From an uncultured Brachyspira sp. (GTDB lineage: Bacteria; Spirochaetota; Brachyspiria; Brachyspirales; Brachyspiraceae), in contig NZ_CAKVGN010000017.1 of assembly GCF_934747485.1 (NCBI RefSeq), forward strand, positions 1 to 45,650: a stretch of DNA of 45,650 nucleotides, given 5' to 3'. A model generated the notes under the pieces. It was not told the origin of the DNA, searched no databases, and saw only the letters and a list, made by a program, of their open reading frames with translations. Positions 1 to 9,097 of the stretch are shown here, in pieces; positions within the stretch are counted from its first letter, which is position 1, and each line of letters begins with the position of its first letter. The translations under genes and the position numbers were made by a program.

Positions 1-458
1 GATTTAGCAACGAGAATGAGCTTTAGATATTTATACGATGAAAAAAGTCCATACAGTACCATTGATTTTATGAAACGACTTATAAATTATTTTCCTTTTA
101 GAATACATTGTATTCAAAGTGCGACCGAAGGAAGTGCCTGTGGTAATAATGGTACAGAATTTACTTACCGTAAACATTCATTTGACACAGAACACCCATT
201 AGATATATTTTGCAAGAAGAACTATATTAAGAAAGTTTATAGTCCAATTGCATCATCTTGGTATAATGGCGTAGTAGAAAGTACACATAGGCTAGACCAC
301 AAAAAGAATTTTATGATTTTTGTACTAAAGAATTAACTTTACAGAAAGCAAATAAAAACATACAAAAATATAATCATTTTTTCAATTATAAACGAATACA
401 TTCTGCTTTAAATTATGATACTCCTATGTTATACTTTAAGAAATTAAGGAATTCCTAA
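1..458 (+). pseudogene. DDE (rve-type, IS481/IS3-like) transposase remnant, disrupted
   Basis: This is the C-terminal integrase-core part of an insertion-sequence transposase, cut by the window edge. Reading starts mid-gene with the D-L-A-T-R segment that normally holds the first catalytic Asp. The second motif, usually IQTDNGTEFT, is split: a 24-bp GC-rich insertion at 121-144 adds eight codons in frame, and the motif now reads IQS-(8 residues)-NNGTEFT, so the second catalytic Asp is absent. The third motif (WYNGVVES) is intact. A 2-bp insertion near 298-300 then shifts the frame, giving a stop at 334-336. In the restored frame the protein continues from about 309 as FYDFCTKEL through YKRIHSALNYDTP to a stop at 456-458. 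The copy must be inactive. No terminal inverted repeat was recognised. Family level (IS481 versus IS3) is uncertain. Confidence 0.85.
121..144 (+). repeat. 24-bp GC-rich repeat module inserted in the transposase
   Basis: These 24 bases, beginning GCGACCGAAGGAAG and ending CTGTGGT, are identical to 9130-9153 in the intergenic repeat array. Deleting exactly these bases leaves IQSNNGTEFT, which aligns without a gap to the IQTDNGTEFT family motif. The module is therefore a clean insertion. Confidence 0.85.
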
Positions 459-597
459 CTGCAATATGTTTGGCTCCTGTGCAATTTAAAAATATTTTAC
501 AATTATATGTTTTATATATTTATAGTTTTACTTGCAAAAAGTGTTTTTTTTGATAAAATCTATTTTAATTTTTTACTTGCTTAGGTTTTATATTTCT

Positions 598-1179
598 ATG
601 AATTATTTAATAACAGGTCCTATGTTTGCAGGAAAATCTAAATATTTGATAAAAACTTTAGATTATCTGCTTATGGAAAAAAAAGATATAAAAATACTAT
701 TTATATACCCTAATATTTCTTATAGGGGATATTTTTGCAGAGATAAAAATGTGGTGCTTGATGAAAGAATAGATATTATCACAGAAGAAGAGTTAGAAGA
801 TAAATTTACGAATATAGAAAATTATTTATCTAATTATAATGTTGTAGGTATTGATGAGTTTTGTTTTTTAAATAAAACTTCTGATTTTATTAAGTTAATA
901 AAAGATTTCTCAAAAAACAATATTAATATAGATTTTTACATAGCTTCTTTGGACATGGATTTTAAGAGGAATTATTGGGAAAGCGTGAGTAATTTAATTG
1001 AAGAAGATTTAATAGATGTGCATATAAAGGTGTTTGGCAAATGCGATTGCGGAAGGAAAGGAATATATTCAAAGAGAATTATTAAAGATGTTGATAGAAT
1101 TGTAATCGGAGATGATATATACAAATGCGTATGCAGATACTGCTATGAGGGCGAAGACGATGTTAAATTAAATTTATGA
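598..1179 (+). CDS. tdk: Thymidine kinase (type II)
   Basis: Phosphorylates thymidine to dTMP with ATP in the pyrimidine salvage pathway, in the cytoplasm. The P-loop is GPMFAGKS at residues 7-14. It is followed by the Mg-binding segment VVGIDEFCF, the ASLDMDF-type substrate lid segment, and a zinc site made of CDC near residue 148 and a C-terminal CRYC. Length is 193 residues, usual for the family. I chose the ATG at 598 because the fold begins immediately with NYLITGP; an upstream TTG at 532 would add 22 hydrophobic residues unlike any thymidine kinase. It ends 4 bases before the convergent FAH-family gene. The zinc and lid motifs are slightly divergent from the textbook forms, but the assignment is secure. 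Confidence 0.93.
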   Translation: MNYLITGPMFAGKSKYLIKTLDYLLMEKKDIKILFIYPNISYRGYFCRDKNVVLDERIDIITEEELEDKFTNIENYLSNYNVVGIDEFCFLNKTSDFIKLIKDFSKNNINIDFYIASLDMDFKRNYWESVSNLIEEDLIDVHIKVFGKCDCGRKGIYSKRIIKDVDRIVIGDDIYKCVCRYCYEGEDDVKLNL

Positions 1180-1183
1180 TTAA

Positions 1184-2065
1184 TTATTTAACATAGTTTG
1201 TTAATTCACCAATATTCTCTATACAGCAAGTTATTTTATCTCCATTTTTCATATATTTAGGAGGATTAAATCCCATGCCAACCCCAGAAGGTGTGCCTGT
1301 GGCTATGATATCGCCTGCTTCGAGCGTCATTCCTTTAGATACATCGCTTACTAATTCATGTATATTATGTATCATATGTTTTGTATTTGAGTTTTGTCTT
1401 ATTTCATCGTTTAGAGTTGATTTAATGTTTAAATTATTTACATCTTTTATATCATCTTTATATACGATGCATGGACCCATTGAACTGTAATTATCTAAGC
1501 TTTTTCCTTTATACCACTGAGAATGCTCTTTTTGTATTTTTCTTGAAGATATATCATTAAAAATACTATATCCAAATATATATTCATCTACTTCTTCTAT
1601 TTTTATATCTTTTGCTTTTTTTCCTATTATAATTGCTAATTCTGCTTCATAATCTAAAGCTTCGTCTAAATCTAATCTTGCATTTATATTATGATTATGC
1701 CCTATTATATAAACAGCTCTTTTAGAGAAATATACAGGTTTTGTGTTTTGTACATCATTAATATTATTTTTTACTTCGTTAATATGGTCTTGATAATTTA
1801 CTCCTACGCATATTATATCATGTATAGGTTTTGTTATAGGAGAGAGAAGCTGAATTTTTTCTATAGAATACGTTTGTTTAAAAGTATCTATTTCTTTTTC
1901 TAATTTGTTTAGTACATCTTTATTACAATTTTCAATAAAATTAACCATATTATAGTTTTTAAACTCAGGTATAATATCTGCTATAGGTATAACACTTTGT
2001 TCATTTTTAGTTAAAATTCCTATTGCTTCAGTGTTGTTCCATTCTAAAAAAGATATAAATTTCAT
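1184..2065 (-). CDS. Fumarylacetoacetate hydrolase (FAH) family protein
   Basis: Member of the FAH superfamily of metal-dependent enzymes (hydrolases, decarboxylases and isomerases acting on 2-oxo acids such as acylpyruvates). The C-terminal catalytic domain begins near residue 85 with DIICVGVNYQDH. It contains the metal-binding DYEAELAIIIGK segment, FGYSIFNDISSR, KSLDNYSSMGP, and the closing GMTLEAGDIIATGTPSGVGMG. The N-terminal part of about 75 residues is the usual FAH cap. Exact substrate cannot be read from the sequence. Start is the ATG at 2065, with GGAG six bases upstream; a TTG at 2077 is in frame but precedes no Shine-Dalgarno. Its 3' end meets tdk. Confidence 0.88.
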   Translation of the reverse strand: MKFISFLEWNNTEAIGILTKNEQSVIPIADIIPEFKNYNMVNFIENCNKDVLNKLEKEIDTFKQTYSIEKIQLLSPITKPIHDIICVGVNYQDHINEVKNNINDVQNTKPVYFSKRAVYIIGHNHNINARLDLDEALDYEAELAIIIGKKAKDIKIEEVDEYIFGYSIFNDISSRKIQKEHSQWYKGKSLDNYSSMGPCIVYKDDIKDVNNLNIKSTLNDEIRQNSNTKHMIHNIHELVSDVSKGMTLEAGDIIATGTPSGVGMGFNPPKYMKNGDKITCCIENIGELTNYVK

Positions 2066-2091
2066 ACTGTTCTCCAAAAAAACTCTATTTA

Positions 2092-2119
2092 ATTATAATA
2101 AATAGTTGCAGTTTTTCAA
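2092..2119 (-). promoter_or_regulatory. Sigma-70 promoter for the FAH-family gene
   Basis: On the minus strand a TTGAAA box (2114-2119) and a TATAAT box (2092-2097) are separated by 16 bases, 27 bases before the ATG at 2065. Confidence 0.6.
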
Positions 2120-2235
2120 GTAAAATGAAAAAAAATGTATTTTTTTTAGTTTTATTATGTATCTAATTTATTTTTATAAAAAAAATCCGATAAAGAAATG
2201 TAGTATTATTATATTAACCTATACAAAATTAATAC

Positions 2236-2264
2236 TTGACTAATGGGTTAAATATTATTATACT
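2236..2264 (+). promoter_or_regulatory. Sigma-70 promoter for the outer-membrane-type protein
   Basis: TTGACT at 2236-2241 and TATACT at 2259-2264 with a 17-base spacer. The expected transcription start near 2271 gives a leader of about 30 bases with AGGAG at 2293-2297. Confidence 0.65.
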
Positions 2265-2301
2265 TTAAAAGGTATAGGTAACTAGTATTTTTAGGAGACT
2301 A

Positions 2302-2952
2302 ATGATGAAAAAACTAATTTTAGTAATCTTTTTAGTGAGTTTTAGTACACTTTTCCCAGCATTTGAAGTTGATGTTATAGGTCAGCTTAGTGCTGTAACA
2401 GGATTTCCAATTTTGGACTCTCAAACTGTAAAAATTAATGGTTCAACAGAAGTAAGACCAGAACTTTCTGCCCAAATAGGTTATATGCTTCCTATGCAAA
2501 ACGGCTTAAAAGGTATAAGTCTTTTAGGCGATGTTATGATAGAACAAAGTACCATAGGTATTACTTATCCTGGAGACAAAAAAATAGTTAATAAAGAAAG
2601 TGGTTTAAGTATGGGTTTAGGTTTTACAACTAAATTTGTAATCGGTAATGTTAATAGCTTAATTCCTAGAGATACAGTTTTAGGTGTTGGAGTTGCTGCT
2701 AAAGCTTTAATATATGCTCCAAATATAGTACTTACTATGACTCCTCCTCCTATAAGTATTTATTTCAAAACTTTTGTAGAACAGAGATTCTTTATATTTA
2801 GACAGTTGGCTTTTGTAGTTGGACTTAATTTATATGTAGACTACATGCTTCCTATGACTTATAAAGTTGATCAGTTGTTTATGGGTTATTTTGTAACTAG
2901 TTATCTTGACTTAGGTATAGGTCTTAGCGTAGGTCTCCACTTCGGTAATTAA
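2302..2952 (+). CDS. Secreted, probable outer-membrane beta-barrel protein
   Basis: A 216-residue protein with a clear N-terminal signal peptide (MMKKLILVIFLVSFSTLFPA, cleavage likely after residue 20). The mature part alternates hydrophobic and polar residues, contains many Gly and aromatic residues, and ends with GIGLSVGLHFGN. That pattern suits a beta-barrel terminal strand, although the final residue is Asn rather than the classical Phe. I do not recognise a named family; function is unknown. It has its own promoter and its own terminator, so it is monocistronic. AGGAG lies five to eight bases before two adjacent ATG codons (2302 and 2305); either may be used. Confidence 0.75.
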   Translation: MMKKLILVIFLVSFSTLFPAFEVDVIGQLSAVTGFPILDSQTVKINGSTEVRPELSAQIGYMLPMQNGLKGISLLGDVMIEQSTIGITYPGDKKIVNKESGLSMGLGFTTKFVIGNVNSLIPRDTVLGVGVAAKALIYAPNIVLTMTPPPISIYFKTFVEQRFFIFRQLAFVVGLNLYVDYMLPMTYKVDQLFMGYFVTSYLDLGIGLSVGLHFGN

Positions 2953-2974
2953 TTTTTTATAAATAAATTTTTTT

Positions 2975-3020
2975 AAGAGGACTGTTAAAAAATTAATAGT
3001 CCTCTTATTTATTTTTTTTA
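2975..3020 (+). terminator. Intrinsic terminator of the beta-barrel gene
   Basis: Nine-base perfect stem (AAGAGGACT at 2975-2983 with AGTCCTCTT at 2998-3006), 14-base loop, then a T-rich run to 3020. Confidence 0.85.
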
Positions 3021-3101
3021 ATAATATATTATAATTCTAACATAATAATATTTTATGATTTATTTAAAAGCTGGTTAATAATTGTATTAGGGAGAAAATA
3101 G

Positions 3102-4055
3102 TTGAAAAAAGAGATTTTGCTTGTTTTATCTGTATTCATTTTTTACAGCAATACTTTATTTAATGATGTAGTTAATAGCATAGTTGGAGTTGTTGGTTCT
3201 ATTCCTATTACTTATGAAGATTTTGTCAGCAGAAAGTCGTTTTTGTCTTTGCAGGCGAGGTCTGTTGGTAAAAAAATCAATGATGATATGGTTTACAAGG
3301 ATTTAGTTGAAGAGCGAATAATGTATTTGAAGCTTAAAGAATATAATTATGTTATAGAAGAAAATGATGTAAGCAGACGTCTTGAGAACATTGCTAATCA
3401 GTATAATCTTACATTAGACCAATTTGCTAAGCAATTAAAATCTGAAGGAATATCATACGAAGAATACCGCAACTCTATTAGAAAGCAAATAGCTATGGAA
3501 AATTTAAGCGGACTTGTTGTTAATAATACAGAAATTACCGATGCAGAGGCAGATGAGTATTATAATAATAGTAAAGATAAAACAGCTTTTGAAGTTGATA
3601 CTTTAGTAAAACTTTCTTGGATATTCTTCAAAGCGACCACCTTTACAGAAAAAGGCGAAAAACAAGAGTTAGCTGATAGAGTGCGTGGTAGGGCTGCAAG
3701 AGGCAATGATTTTGCTGAATTAGCTAAAAAATACAGCGATGATGAAAAAACAAAAAATTATGGCGGAGATTTAGGCTATAATCTTTTATATGATGCAGGA
3801 AAACGTTCTTTGCCTGCACAGGTAAATGCCGGACTTACTTTAGCAAAGAGAGGCTATAAAGTGGGTACTGTTAGTTCTGTGCGTGAGTTGGTTGGCAAGG
3901 GCTTTTATATAGTAAAAATAGTAGAAATACAAAAAGATATGGACAGCATTCGCACAAGAGTAAAAAATTATCTGAGCGAAATTCGTATGAGAGACTCTTT
4001 CGTAAAATGGCTTAATGACGAAACTAAAAGAGTTACCATAAAGTTATATAAATAG
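3102..4055 (+). CDS. PpiC/SurA-type peptidyl-prolyl cis-trans isomerase, periplasmic
   Basis: A 317-residue exported folding factor. It opens with a signal peptide (KKEILLVLSVFIFYSNTLF), followed by a SurA-N-like alpha-helical chaperone part (about residues 25-150, with repeated EYNYVIEENDVSRRLE-type helices). A single parvulin domain follows at about residues 160-285 (LSWIFFKA, then FAELAKKYSDD, YGGDLGYN, and VGTVSSVRELVGKGFYIVKIVE). Such proteins isomerise X-Pro bonds and escort outer-membrane proteins through the periplasm, so the neighbouring beta-barrel gene is a plausible kind of client (inference). The start is TTG at 3102, with GGAGAAA eight to nine bases upstream; no ATG suits. The consensus promoter of the next operon begins two bases after the stop codon. 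Confidence 0.88.
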   Translation: MKKEILLVLSVFIFYSNTLFNDVVNSIVGVVGSIPITYEDFVSRKSFLSLQARSVGKKINDDMVYKDLVEERIMYLKLKEYNYVIEENDVSRRLENIANQYNLTLDQFAKQLKSEGISYEEYRNSIRKQIAMENLSGLVVNNTEITDAEADEYYNNSKDKTAFEVDTLVKLSWIFFKATTFTEKGEKQELADRVRGRAARGNDFAELAKKYSDDEKTKNYGGDLGYNLLYDAGKRSLPAQVNAGLTLAKRGYKVGTVSSVRELVGKGFYIVKIVEIQKDMDSIRTRVKNYLSEIRMRDSFVKWLNDETKRVTIKLYK

Positions 4056-4057
4056 TG

Positions 4058-4086
4058 TTGACAGAATTGTAAAAATATAGTATAAT
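4058..4086 (+). promoter_or_regulatory. Consensus sigma-70 promoter of rplU-prp-rpmA
   Basis: TTGACA (4058-4063), 17-base spacer, TATAAT (4081-4086): a perfect match to the sigma-70 consensus. The predicted start near 4093 gives a leader of about 50 bases ending in GGAG at 4129-4132. Confidence 0.9.
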
Positions 4087-4142
4087 ATATTACTCATGTA
4101 ATAGTATAATTTTAAAATTAATATAAATGGAGTAAAACCATC

Positions 4143-4457
4143 ATGTATGCAATAGTAGAAGTAAAGGGAAAACAATACAAAATAGAAAAAGGTCAAGATA
4201 TCTTAATAGAATATTTGGGCGATGATGCTAAAGAATCACCAGAAATAAAAACACTCCTTCTAAAAAAAGATGATGAAAGCGTAGTTGTTGGTACGCCTTA
4301 TGTAAACGGAGTAAAAATAAGCTCTAAAATAGTTGAAAGCTTAAAAGGTGATAAAGTAGTTATAGGTAAGCATAAAAGAAGAAAAGATTACAAAAGAAAA
4401 ACAGGTCATAGACATAAATATCATAAAATCACTATAGAAGATATTACTTTAGCTTAA
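4143..4457 (+). CDS. rplU: 50S ribosomal protein L21
   Basis: Binds 23S rRNA in the large subunit. The 104-residue protein has the family opening MYAIVEVKGKQYKIEKGQ and the C-terminal signature KHKRRKDYKRKTGHRHKYH that contacts rRNA. First gene of the rplU-prp-rpmA operon, the order found in many bacteria. Transcribed from the consensus promoter immediately upstream. Confidence 0.97.
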   Translation: MYAIVEVKGKQYKIEKGQDILIEYLGDDAKESPEIKTLLLKKDDESVVVGTPYVNGVKISSKIVESLKGDKVVIGKHKRRKDYKRKTGHRHKYHKITIEDITLA

Positions 4458-4465
4458 GTATTATA

Positions 4466-4822
4466 ATGTCTTCTTTATTCAGTGTTGTTTATAATAGTGA
4501 TGGTGTTATAATAAAAGTTACTATAGAAGGGCATGCTGGAATAAAAAAGTCTGGTGAAGGTTATGAAGTTTGTATAGCTTTGAGTGCTTTGTCTCAGGCT
4601 ATGCTAAATGCTCTCACTGAAATAATTGGAAGTAAGAGTATTAAACATGAAATTAATGATGGATATTTAAGCTTTGAATTGGTTGAGTTTGATAAACTTG
4701 ATAAAGAAAAAGCTTATGAATATATTACAGTTAGTAGAGGATATTTACTAGGTATAAAATCTCTAATTAAAGAGTATCCCGACTATGTAAAATATAAAGA
4801 GGAGTTAAAAAATGGCACATAA
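4466..4822 (+). CDS. prp: Prp-type (DUF464/YsxB) ribosomal-processing cysteine protease
   Basis: In Firmicutes Prp removes an N-terminal extension from ribosomal protein L27 and is essential there. This 118-residue copy keeps the two catalytic residues of the family: His23 in EGHAG and Cys36 in YEVCIALSALSQ. It sits in the standard place between rplU and rpmA. Eight bases separate it from rplU, and it overlaps rpmA by 11 bases. The family Asp before IVC is Glu34 here. What is odd is that the L27 encoded next to it has no cleavable extension, so the substrate in this organism is unclear. Family assignment is firm; activity on L27 is doubtful. Confidence 0.88.
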   Translation: MSSLFSVVYNSDGVIIKVTIEGHAGIKKSGEGYEVCIALSALSQAMLNALTEIIGSKSIKHEINDGYLSFELVEFDKLDKEKAYEYITVSRGYLLGIKSLIKEYPDYVKYKEELKNGT

Positions 4823-5066
4823 GAAAGGCGGCGGAAGTTCAAAAAATGGACGCGATAGTCAATCTAAACGTTTAGGTGTGAAAGTTTATGGCGGAGAAAA
4901 GGTTGTATCTGGTAACATTATAGTTAGACAAAGAGGTACACAATTCCATGTTGGCAAAAATGTTGATATAGGAAGAGATCATACTATTTTTGCAACTGCT
5001 AATGGTGTTGTTAAATTCCACACTAATAAGTTTGGTAAAAAAACTATAAGTGTAATAGCTGAATAA
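4812..5066 (+). CDS. rpmA: 50S ribosomal protein L27
   Basis: An 84-residue large-subunit protein that reaches towards the peptidyl-transferase centre. It begins MAHKKGGGSSKNGRDSQSKR, the mature-type N terminus. An in-frame stop (TAA, 4806-4808) lies two codons upstream of the ATG, so no longer form with the LQFFA-type Prp cleavage extension can be made. The rest (GVKVYGGEKV, IIVRQRGT, HVGKNVDIGRDHTIFA) is fully typical. Last gene of the operon, followed by a terminator. Confidence 0.96.
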   Translation: MAHKKGGGSSKNGRDSQSKRLGVKVYGGEKVVSGNIIVRQRGTQFHVGKNVDIGRDHTIFATANGVVKFHTNKFGKKTISVIAE

Positions 5067-5098
5067 TATTATACACTAAAATATATTATTTTTTATTA

Positions 5099-5137
5099 AT
5101 ATCCTATTCTTTATTTTAAGAGTGGGATATTTTTGTT
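5099..5137 (+). terminator. Intrinsic terminator of the rplU-prp-rpmA operon
   Basis: Twelve-pair stem (5099-5110 with 5119-5130, two G-U pairs), 8-base loop TTATTTTA, followed by TTTTGTTT. Confidence 0.85.
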
Positions 5138-5173
5138 TATTTGTTATATTTTAACAAAGAGGATAATTATTTT

Positions 5174-5578
5174 ATGAGAATATTATTTATAGCTTTAGGG
5201 TTCATATTTCTTGGAGTAGGTGCTGTTGGCATAGCTGTACCAATTTTACCTACTACCCCATTTCTGCTTTTAGCTTCATTTTTCTTTGCAAAAGGTTCTA
5301 AAAGATTTCATGATTGGTTTTTATCTACAAAACTATATAAAAAATATTTAGAGAGCTTCGTAAAATCAAGAGCTATGACTCTAAAAGGAAAATTAACTAT
5401 ACTCATACCTGTAAGCTGCATGCTTATAATTACATTCATCTTTGTAAATAATATATATGCCCGCATAGTTTTAGTGATATTATTTATTTCAAAATATGTT
5501 TATTTTTTCACTCAAATAAAAACTGTTTCAGAAGAAGAATTATCTAAAATGAGAATAAGCTATCAAGAAGAGCAATAA
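5174..5578 (+). CDS. DUF454 (YbaN-like) inner-membrane protein
   Basis: A 134-residue integral membrane protein with the DUF454 hallmark GVGAVGIAVPILPTTPFLLL (first membrane hairpin), then FFFAKGSKRFHDWFLSTKLYKKY in a cytoplasmic loop, and two further membrane segments (about residues 72-110). Function of the family is not known. I place the start at ATG 5174 (MRILFIALGF), because the first membrane segment begins right there; an upstream TTG at 5141 would add 11 polar residues. AAGAGG lies 11 bases before that ATG, a long spacing. It stands alone between two terminators. Confidence 0.82.
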   Translation: MRILFIALGFIFLGVGAVGIAVPILPTTPFLLLASFFFAKGSKRFHDWFLSTKLYKKYLESFVKSRAMTLKGKLTILIPVSCMLIITFIFVNNIYARIVLVILFISKYVYFFTQIKTVSEEELSKMRISYQEEQ

Positions 5579-5668
5579 CTTTTTAGAATGCAGTAAAAAC
5601 TCTATTTTACTAAAAACTAAAGATTAAAAAATATAGTAACGCTAAATATAAAAAACTACTTTAATATT

Positions 5669-5707
5669 AAAAAAGGCTCTATTTATAAACAATATAAATA
5701 AAGCCTT
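5669..5707 (-). terminator. Intrinsic terminator of the RND gene
   Basis: Read on the minus strand: a 15-pair stem (5693-5707 with 5673-5687, one G-U pair), 5-base loop, then TTTT at 5672-5669. It lies 48 bases past the RND stop codon. Confidence 0.85.
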
Positions 5708-5754
5708 AAAAAATAAAATAAGCATTTATAAAATTATAATTCGTAAAAAAATTA

Positions 5755-8700
5755 TTATTTACCCGTTACAGTTATAGTATCATAATTAGAAAAGTCGCTT
5801 CGGCTTTCTAAATCTTTTTTCTCATAATCTTTTAAAGGTATTTTATTTCTTACAGCAGCATAAACTGTAGGAACTATTATTAAAGTAAACATAGTTGAAA
5901 CTAAAAGCCCTCCTAATACAGCAATAGATAAAGGCTGATACATTTCATTTCCGCTTCCTCCAGATAATGCCATAGGTAAAAGACCTAATATTGTTGTAAG
6001 TGTTGTCATAAGTACTGGTCTTAAACGCCTAGGTCCAGACTCTAAAGCAGCCTCATCTCCATTAATATGTTTTTCATGCATAAGCTGATTCATATAGTCT
6101 ATAAGCACAATACCATTATTTACTACAATACCAATAAGCACTATAAAACCTATACCACTATACACGCTCAAAGTTTGCCCGCTTATAAATAATGCTATCA
6201 AAGAACCAGCAAAACCAAATGGAATTGCCAATGCTATAACAAAAGTAGCAATAAGCGATTCAAACTGACTTGCCATTATGGCATAAACTAAAACTAATGC
6301 TAATATCAAAGCCTGAACTAACTGTAAAAATGCTTCATTCATATCCTCAAAATCTCCTGCATAATTAATGCTAAATCCTGAAGGTATAAATACTTCATTT
6401 TTTATTTTCTCTTGAACATCAAACATTATGTCGCTTAAGGCTCTGTTATAAGCTGAAGCTTTTATACTTGTTATTCTTGTGCTGTCTTTTCTCTCTATCT
6501 CTGTAGGACAATAACTTTTCTCTACTGTTGCTATTGATGATATAGGCACTATTCCAGCTGTTGTAGGTATCATAAGCCTTGATATATCATCTATATTAAG
6601 CCTATCAGGTTCACCCAATTGAACATTAACATCTATATCTGTAACATCAGAATTGTCTGGTGTCATAGTTGTTGCTGTTGTTCCTGCGAAACTTGTTTTA
6701 ATGATATTTGCTATTGTGTTTACATTAACGCCCATTTTTGCCGCTATCTCTCTATTAACATATACTTTTAATTCTGGGTTTGAATCATCTCTTGTAAGTC
6801 TTGGCTCTCTTATTCCTTCTATATCAGATATTGCATTTATTATATTATTTGCTATTTCTGTGGCTTTATCTAAATCATCGCCTACAAGCTCTATTTCTAT
6901 TTCCTGCCCGCCTGTACCTCCGTTTCTCCTCCGCTGCCTATACCTGAAGTATTTATTGATGCTATATTTATTTGAGCAGGATAAGATGCTAATACATTTC
7001 TTGTAAGCTCTATATATTCATCAACTGACTTTTCTCTGCCTTCGTTTTTATCTCTTAACTGCACTCTTATTTCAGCAGAGTTTTCTTCTGAACCAGATTT
7101 TACTCTCGACTGCATTCTGTCAAAATCTTCCCCTATTACTTCTTGTATATCTGCTTCCATTATATTTACAAAAGACTGAGTTTGTGCTGACTTTGTACCT
7201 ACTGGCATTTTTACATCTATCTTAAATTGTCCTTCATCTGAAGTTGGGAAACCTTCCTTCCAATAAATGTTAATCCCAACACTATTACAGCAAGTATCAC
7301 GCTTAAAGAAGAAATCAAAACTTTCTTTTTATTTTTTATAGAAAAGTTAACCATAAAAGAGTATATATTATTAACCCTATCGTGAAATTGTTTATTGACA
7401 AAATTTTCTATAGGTATTAAAAATTTAGTTTTTTTATTCGTTACAAGTCTAGCCACAAGCATAGGAACAACTGTAAGAGCAACAAATAAAGAGCCTATCA
7501 TTGAAACTGTTACAGTAATACATAAATCTTTGAAAAGCTGCCCAGTCTGTCCTTCAACAAAAAGAAAAGGCAAAAATACTGCTATTGTTGTAAGTGTTGA
7601 AGCTGATATTGCTAATGCCACTGCGGAAGTTCCGTTTATAGCAGAAGAATATTTTCCGTATCCGCTGTTTCGATAATAAAATATATTTTCAAGCACTACA
7701 ATAGAGTTATCTACCATCATACCAATTCCGAGTACAAGTCCAGACAATGAAATAATATTTAAAGTAATTCCCATAAAATACATTAATGTAAATGTAATGA
7801 TTATTGATGTGGGTATTGATATTGCTATTATAGAAACAGTTTTTATATTCCACAAATAAAACATAAGTATTATAACAGCAAACAAACCTCCCTGCCAAGC
7901 TGTTTCTAATACTCCGTTTATAGATTCATTTACATTGTCAGCACTGTTGAATAATATTTCATATTTTATGCCTTCTGGAAGATTCAAATTCTCTAATTGT
8001 TTTTTTACGGATTTTGATACATTAACAGAGTTTCCTCCAGATTCTTTATTAACAGATACCGATATAGCAGGCATTCCATTTATTTTTACTATCTCAGAAT
8101 CATCACTATATCCTTGATAAACTCTTCCTATATCTTTTAATTTTATAGGCGTGTCATTGGTTTTTAATGTTATAACAGTGTTTTCAATATCTTCTACAGT
8201 TGTAAACTCACCCATTGTTCTTATAGTATATTTATAAACTCCTTCGTATGTATCGCCTCCTGATAGGTTTTGATTTTCTGATGATAAAAGAGAGACTATG
8301 CTATTAATGTCTATACCATAAGCATGAAGACGGTTTAACACTAAATCAACTTTCATTTCTGTTTTAAGTCCGCCTCTAATTTCTGCTCTTGTCACTCCCG
8401 ATGCCTGCTCTATTTTGTTTAATACTTGATTGTCTATTAAAGTATATAATGCCCCTAAATTATCTGTACCAAAAAATGCTATTTCCATAACAGGCATCAT
8501 ATCTGTAGAAAATTTAAATACTGTAGGGCTTTCAGCATCATCTGGAAGAGAGTTTTTTATTCTATCTATTGCCTCTCTTACATCGGCAGTTGCAACGGCT
8601 AAATCTGTACCCCAATTAAACTCTATAAATACGCTTGACTGACCTTCTTCAGAAGTAGAAGTTATTGAATTAATGCCGCTTACTGTAGCAACAGCATTTT

Positions 8701-8905
8701 CAACTACTTTAGTTACAGATTTTTCTACTTCTTCAGGACCAGCATTCTCATATTCTGTTCTTATTGTAATATAAGGAAGCTCCATATTAGGCAAAAAATC
8801 TACTGCTAATTTTGTTAAACTTACAAAACCTAATATTAATACTGCTACTATACACATAAAAACAGCTACGGGTCTTTTTACTACTAACTCTATAAAACTC
8901 CTCAT
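5755..8905 (-). pseudogene. RND (AcrB/SwrC-like) efflux transporter gene with two frameshifts
   Basis: Encodes a resistance-nodulation-division inner-membrane pump that exports drugs or lipophilic compounds using the proton gradient. Visible parts in order: FIELVVKRPVAVFMCIVAVLIL (first membrane helix), porter domain (VEKSVTKVVENAV, EFNWGTDLAVA), TM4 with GMMVDNSIVVLENI (the SwrC-type form), central loop, second porter domain, TM10 region GFIVLIGIVVNNGIVLID, and RRLRPVLMTTLTTILGLLP. The gene is split into three frames by one missing base at 7258-7259 (a TTT run reduced to TT) and one between 6921 and 6922. Adding both bases gives exactly 1050 residues, the normal RND length. Start is ATG 8905 with AAGGAG five bases upstream. 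No membrane-fusion partner gene lies beside it. Either a recent pseudogene or two sequencing errors. Confidence 0.85.
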
Positions 8906-8925
8906 TTGCACTCCTTCTTATATAG

Positions 8926-8937
8926 TATGTATACATA
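8926..8937. promoter_or_regulatory. 12-bp palindrome upstream of the RND gene
   Basis: TATGTATACATA is a perfect palindrome 21 bases upstream of the RND start codon, placed where a repressor would act. No regulator gene is adjacent, so the operator role is only a suggestion. Confidence 0.3.
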
Positions 8938-9097
8938 TTGTTGTATAATTTTAGACGAATAAGGTTATAAAAAAGTTTTAAATTAAGTTGTGTATTAGAG
9001 TGTATTTGTGTAAATTTTTATTAAGTATTTTTAGCTAAAATTTAGGTTTTACCCCACATTTAATACATATTCCTAAGATATTAGCTATAATATGTGC

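Noticed and set aside
532..597. N-terminal extension of thymidine kinase from TTG 532
   Set aside because: Adds 22 hydrophobic residues not found in the family, and the fold starts at ATG 598.
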